Positions 62,107-64,000 of a DNA stretch of 64,000 nt are shown one piece after another; the first letter of the stretch is position 1, and every line of letters begins with the position of its first letter. The DNA lies in the NCBI RefSeq assembly GCF_019977315.1, contig NZ_AP024652.1, forward strand, positions 2,108,001 to 2,172,000, written 5' to 3'. The stretch comes from Arthrobacter sp. StoSoilB22 (GTDB lineage: Bacteria > Actinomycetota > Actinomycetes > Actinomycetales > Micrococcaceae). The notes beneath the pieces are model-generated. The model did not search any database, was not told the DNA's origin, and saw only the letters and a list, made by a program, of their open reading frames with translations. Position numbers and translations under genes: made by a program.

Positions 62107-63045
62107 ATGACTACCGCACTTCTGAAGCAGCCAACACCAACACAGGCTGTCCGCAAGCCCAACCGCAGCTTCGTCCACGGCCTCATCAGCAACAAGAAAG
62201 CGCTGACGGGCATGGCCGTGATGGTCATCTTCCTTGCACTGGCACTGCTGGCGCCGGTGCTGTTCCCGGGTGACCCATCAAGGATCACCGCGATGGCCTC
62301 CCTGGAACCATCGGCCGAGCACTGGCTTGGCACTACCGCCAAAGGACAGGACGTGCTCGCCCTGACCGTCCACGGCTCACGTAGTTCGCTGTTCGTGGGA
62401 CTGACTGTGGGCGTGGCGTCCACTTTCATCGGCATCCTGGTGGGTCTGGCCTCGGCGTACTTCGGCAAATTCATTGACGAAGCACTGTCCCTGGTCACCA
62501 ACGTTTTTCTGTTGCTGCCCGGCCTGCCATTGCTGGTCATCCTGGCCGCCTTCCTCCCGCCGGGCCTGGGCACAGTGATCCTGGTTCTTGTGGTCACCGG
62601 GTGGGCCGGGTCAGCCCGCGTCCTGCGCTCACAAGCACTATCCATCCGCTCCAAGGACTTTGTGGCCGCGGCCGTAGTTTCCGGCGAACGGGCAGGCCGG
62701 ATCATGTTCCGCGAGATCCTGCCCAACATGGCCTCGATCGTCATGGGCACCCTCCTGGCCTGCGTGATTTATGGAATCGGCGCCCAAGCGGGCCTGGAGT
62801 TCCTGGGACTGGGCGATGTCAGCACGGTCTCCTGGGGAAACAACCTCTTCTGGGCCGGTAACGAAGGTGCCCTGCTGACCGGCAGTTGGTGGGTCTTTGT
62901 ACCCTCCGGCGTGTGCATCGCGCTGGTGGCCTTCGCCCTTGCACTGATCAACTACGCGGTGGACGAAGTCACCAACCCGCGGCTCCGAAAGATCAAAACG
63001 CCCAAAACAACACCCGCGAAAGCCGAAAGGAGCGCCGCCAAATGA
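62107..63045 (+). CDS. ABC transporter permease (DppC type)
   Basis: A 312-residue permease. The N-terminal OppC_N segment KKALTGMAVMVIFLALALLAPVLFPGDP is followed by the periplasmic HWLGTTAKGQDVLALTVHGSRSSL motif and an EAA loop with FVAAAVVSGERAGRIMFREILPN. A charged Lys-rich tail ends it. The stop overlaps the ATPase start in ATGA. Confidence 0.92.
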   Translation: MTTALLKQPTPTQAVRKPNRSFVHGLISNKKALTGMAVMVIFLALALLAPVLFPGDPSRITAMASLEPSAEHWLGTTAKGQDVLALTVHGSRSSLFVGLTVGVASTFIGILVGLASAYFGKFIDEALSLVTNVFLLLPGLPLLVILAAFLPPGLGTVILVLVVTGWAGSARVLRSQALSIRSKDFVAAAVVSGERAGRIMFREILPNMASIVMGTLLACVIYGIGAQAGLEFLGLGDVSTVSWGNNLFWAGNEGALLTGSWWVFVPSGVCIALVAFALALINYAVDEVTNPRLRKIKTPKTTPAKAERSAAK

Positions 63046-64000
63046 CCATCTCCCAGGTTTCCTTCGGCTCCCACCAACCTGTCCTGGAGGTCAAGAACCT
63101 CACGGTGCAGTACGTCGGCGATACCCGCTCCACCACCGCCGTCGATCACGTTTCCTTCAGCATCGGCACCGGCGAGGTGTTCGGTCTCGCGGGGGAGTCC
63201 GGATGCGGAAAATCCACCATCGCCAACTCGATCATGAGGCTCCTGAAGGATCCCGCGAAGATCGCCGGCGGCAGCATTTCCTTTGGCGGCAAGGACGTCC
63301 TGGCCATGACTCCGGAGGAGCTGCGGCGCTTCCGCTGGCAGGACGTGGCCATGGTTTTCCAATCGGCCATGAACTCGCTCAATCCGGTGCTGACCATCGG
63401 CGAACAGATCGTTGATATCTTCACGACCCATGCCGGCTATTCCCGCAAGGAATCAATGCGGCGAGCTGGGGAACTACTGGAACTGGTGAGGATCGAACCC
63501 TCCCGGCTCAAGTCCTACCCGCACCAGCTCTCAGGCGGCATGCGTCAACGAGCCGTGATTGCCATGGCTGTAGCGCTCAAGCCGTCACTCTTGATACTGG
63601 ACGAGCCAACTACCGCTCTGGATGTGGTGGTTCAGCAGGAAATTATGGCCCAGATCAAGGAGCTCCAGCGCGAGCTCGGTTTTTCTGTCCTGTTCATTAC
63701 GCACGACATGTCCCTCATGGTGGAACTCTCGCACCGCATGGCCGTGATGTATGGCGGGCGGATGGTGGAAACCGCCAAGGCCCATGACGTCTACGCCAAC
63801 CCCCGTCACCCGTACACCCAAGCCCTGATGGGCGCGTTCCCGCCGCTCACCGGCCCCCGCGTCCCATTGACGGGACTGCCCGACGGCGTGAAGTTCCGCA
63901 ACATCCCGGACCTCGCTGAGGTGGCACCCGGCCACTTTGTAGCCCCGTTTGACGCCGACACTTCGGTGGTCAATTCCGTCAACCTGGAAGGAGCCGCACG
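63042..64000 (+). CDS. ABC transporter ATP-binding protein (DppD type), cut by the window end
   Basis: The first 319 codons of an oligopeptide-type ATPase, open to the last base of the window. Walker A is GESGCGKS near residue 51, the Q loop is MVFQSAMNSLNP, the signature is LSGGMRQRA, Walker B is LLILDEPTTALD and the switch His is in FITHDMS. The C-terminal oligo_HPY region begins HPYTQALMGAFP. It overlaps the DppC stop by 4 bases. A DppF partner is expected just beyond the end. Confidence 0.93.
   Translation, partial: MTISQVSFGSHQPVLEVKNLTVQYVGDTRSTTAVDHVSFSIGTGEVFGLAGESGCGKSTIANSIMRLLKDPAKIAGGSISFGGKDVLAMTPEELRRFRWQDVAMVFQSAMNSLNPVLTIGEQIVDIFTTHAGYSRKESMRRAGELLELVRIEPSRLKSYPHQLSGGMRQRAVIAMAVALKPSLLILDEPTTALDVVVQQEIMAQIKELQRELGFSVLFITHDMSLMVELSHRMAVMYGGRMVETAKAHDVYANPRHPYTQALMGAFPPLTGPRVPLTGLPDGVKFRNIPDLAEVAPGHFVAPFDADTSVVNSVNLEGAA

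Noticed and set aside
61179..62750. Open frame of 523 codons on the minus strand
   Set aside because: It lies fully antisense to the two ABC permease genes, its translation is low-complexity with no domain, and such shadows are common in high-GC DNA.

Overview
This 64 kb window is chromosomal DNA from a high-GC actinobacterium, most likely an Arthrobacter/Paenarthrobacter-type soil Micrococcaceae. The reasons are mycothiol-dependent enzymes (mycothione reductase, maleylpyruvate isomerase), a DevR/DevS-type two-component system, the DUF3090/SCO1664 gene trio and dense catabolic operons with Actinobacteria-type regulators. I saw no rRNA, tRNA, CRISPR array, insertion sequence or phage gene.

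Region A (1-21.4 kb) looks like a DosR/DevR-type hypoxia or dormancy island. It has two GAF sensors close to mycobacterial DevS (one lacking the ATPase domain), a DevR-like regulator, four universal stress proteins, two FMN-binding split-barrel (PPOX-family) proteins, two P-type ATPases, a zinc alcohol dehydrogenase, a beta-CASP hydrolase, phosphate acetyltransferase, acetate kinase and phosphoketolase. A 14-bp dyad of the form GGGNC-N4-GNCNC recurs in nearly every promoter region here and resembles the mycobacterial DosR box. The DNA-contacting helix of the regulator is almost the same as that of DosR, so I propose one regulon feeding a phosphoketolase-Pta-AckA ATP-yielding shunt.

Region B (21.4-30.9 kb) holds a decayed multicopper oxidase. 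After it comes a polysaccharide-use cluster: a secreted PL8 lyase with a C-terminal CBM96-like module, a DeoR/LacI hybrid regulator, a CUT1 sugar ABC transporter without its ATPase, and a D-2-hydroxyacid dehydrogenase.

Region C (31-37.4 kb) is a complete 3-hydroxybenzoate/gentisate pathway: transporter, 6-hydroxylase, gentisate dioxygenase, maleylpyruvate isomerase and fumarylpyruvate hydrolase. An IclR regulator sits between the two operons, and a nearly identical 15-bp palindrome lies at both promoters.

Region D (37.4-49.5 kb) is mostly housekeeping: the SCO1664/DUF3090/phosphatase trio, a glycolipid glycosyltransferase divergent from a reductase-desaturase pair, mycothione reductase, an aminotransferase-dehydrogenase pair behind a 22-bp palindrome, a CbbX-like AAA ATPase and a DUF808 membrane protein.

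Region E (49.6-57.1 kb) is a second aromatic catabolic operon of unassigned substrate: VOC dioxygenase, two FAH-family enzymes, cyclase, flavin monooxygenase and ACMSD-like amidohydrolase, divergent from a LysR regulator. Region F (57.2-64 kb) holds a DJ-1/PfpI protein and a LacI-controlled Dpp/Opp-type ABC importer that runs off the end. Stretches between genes are all under about 300 bases; the larger ones are described under the nearest feature.
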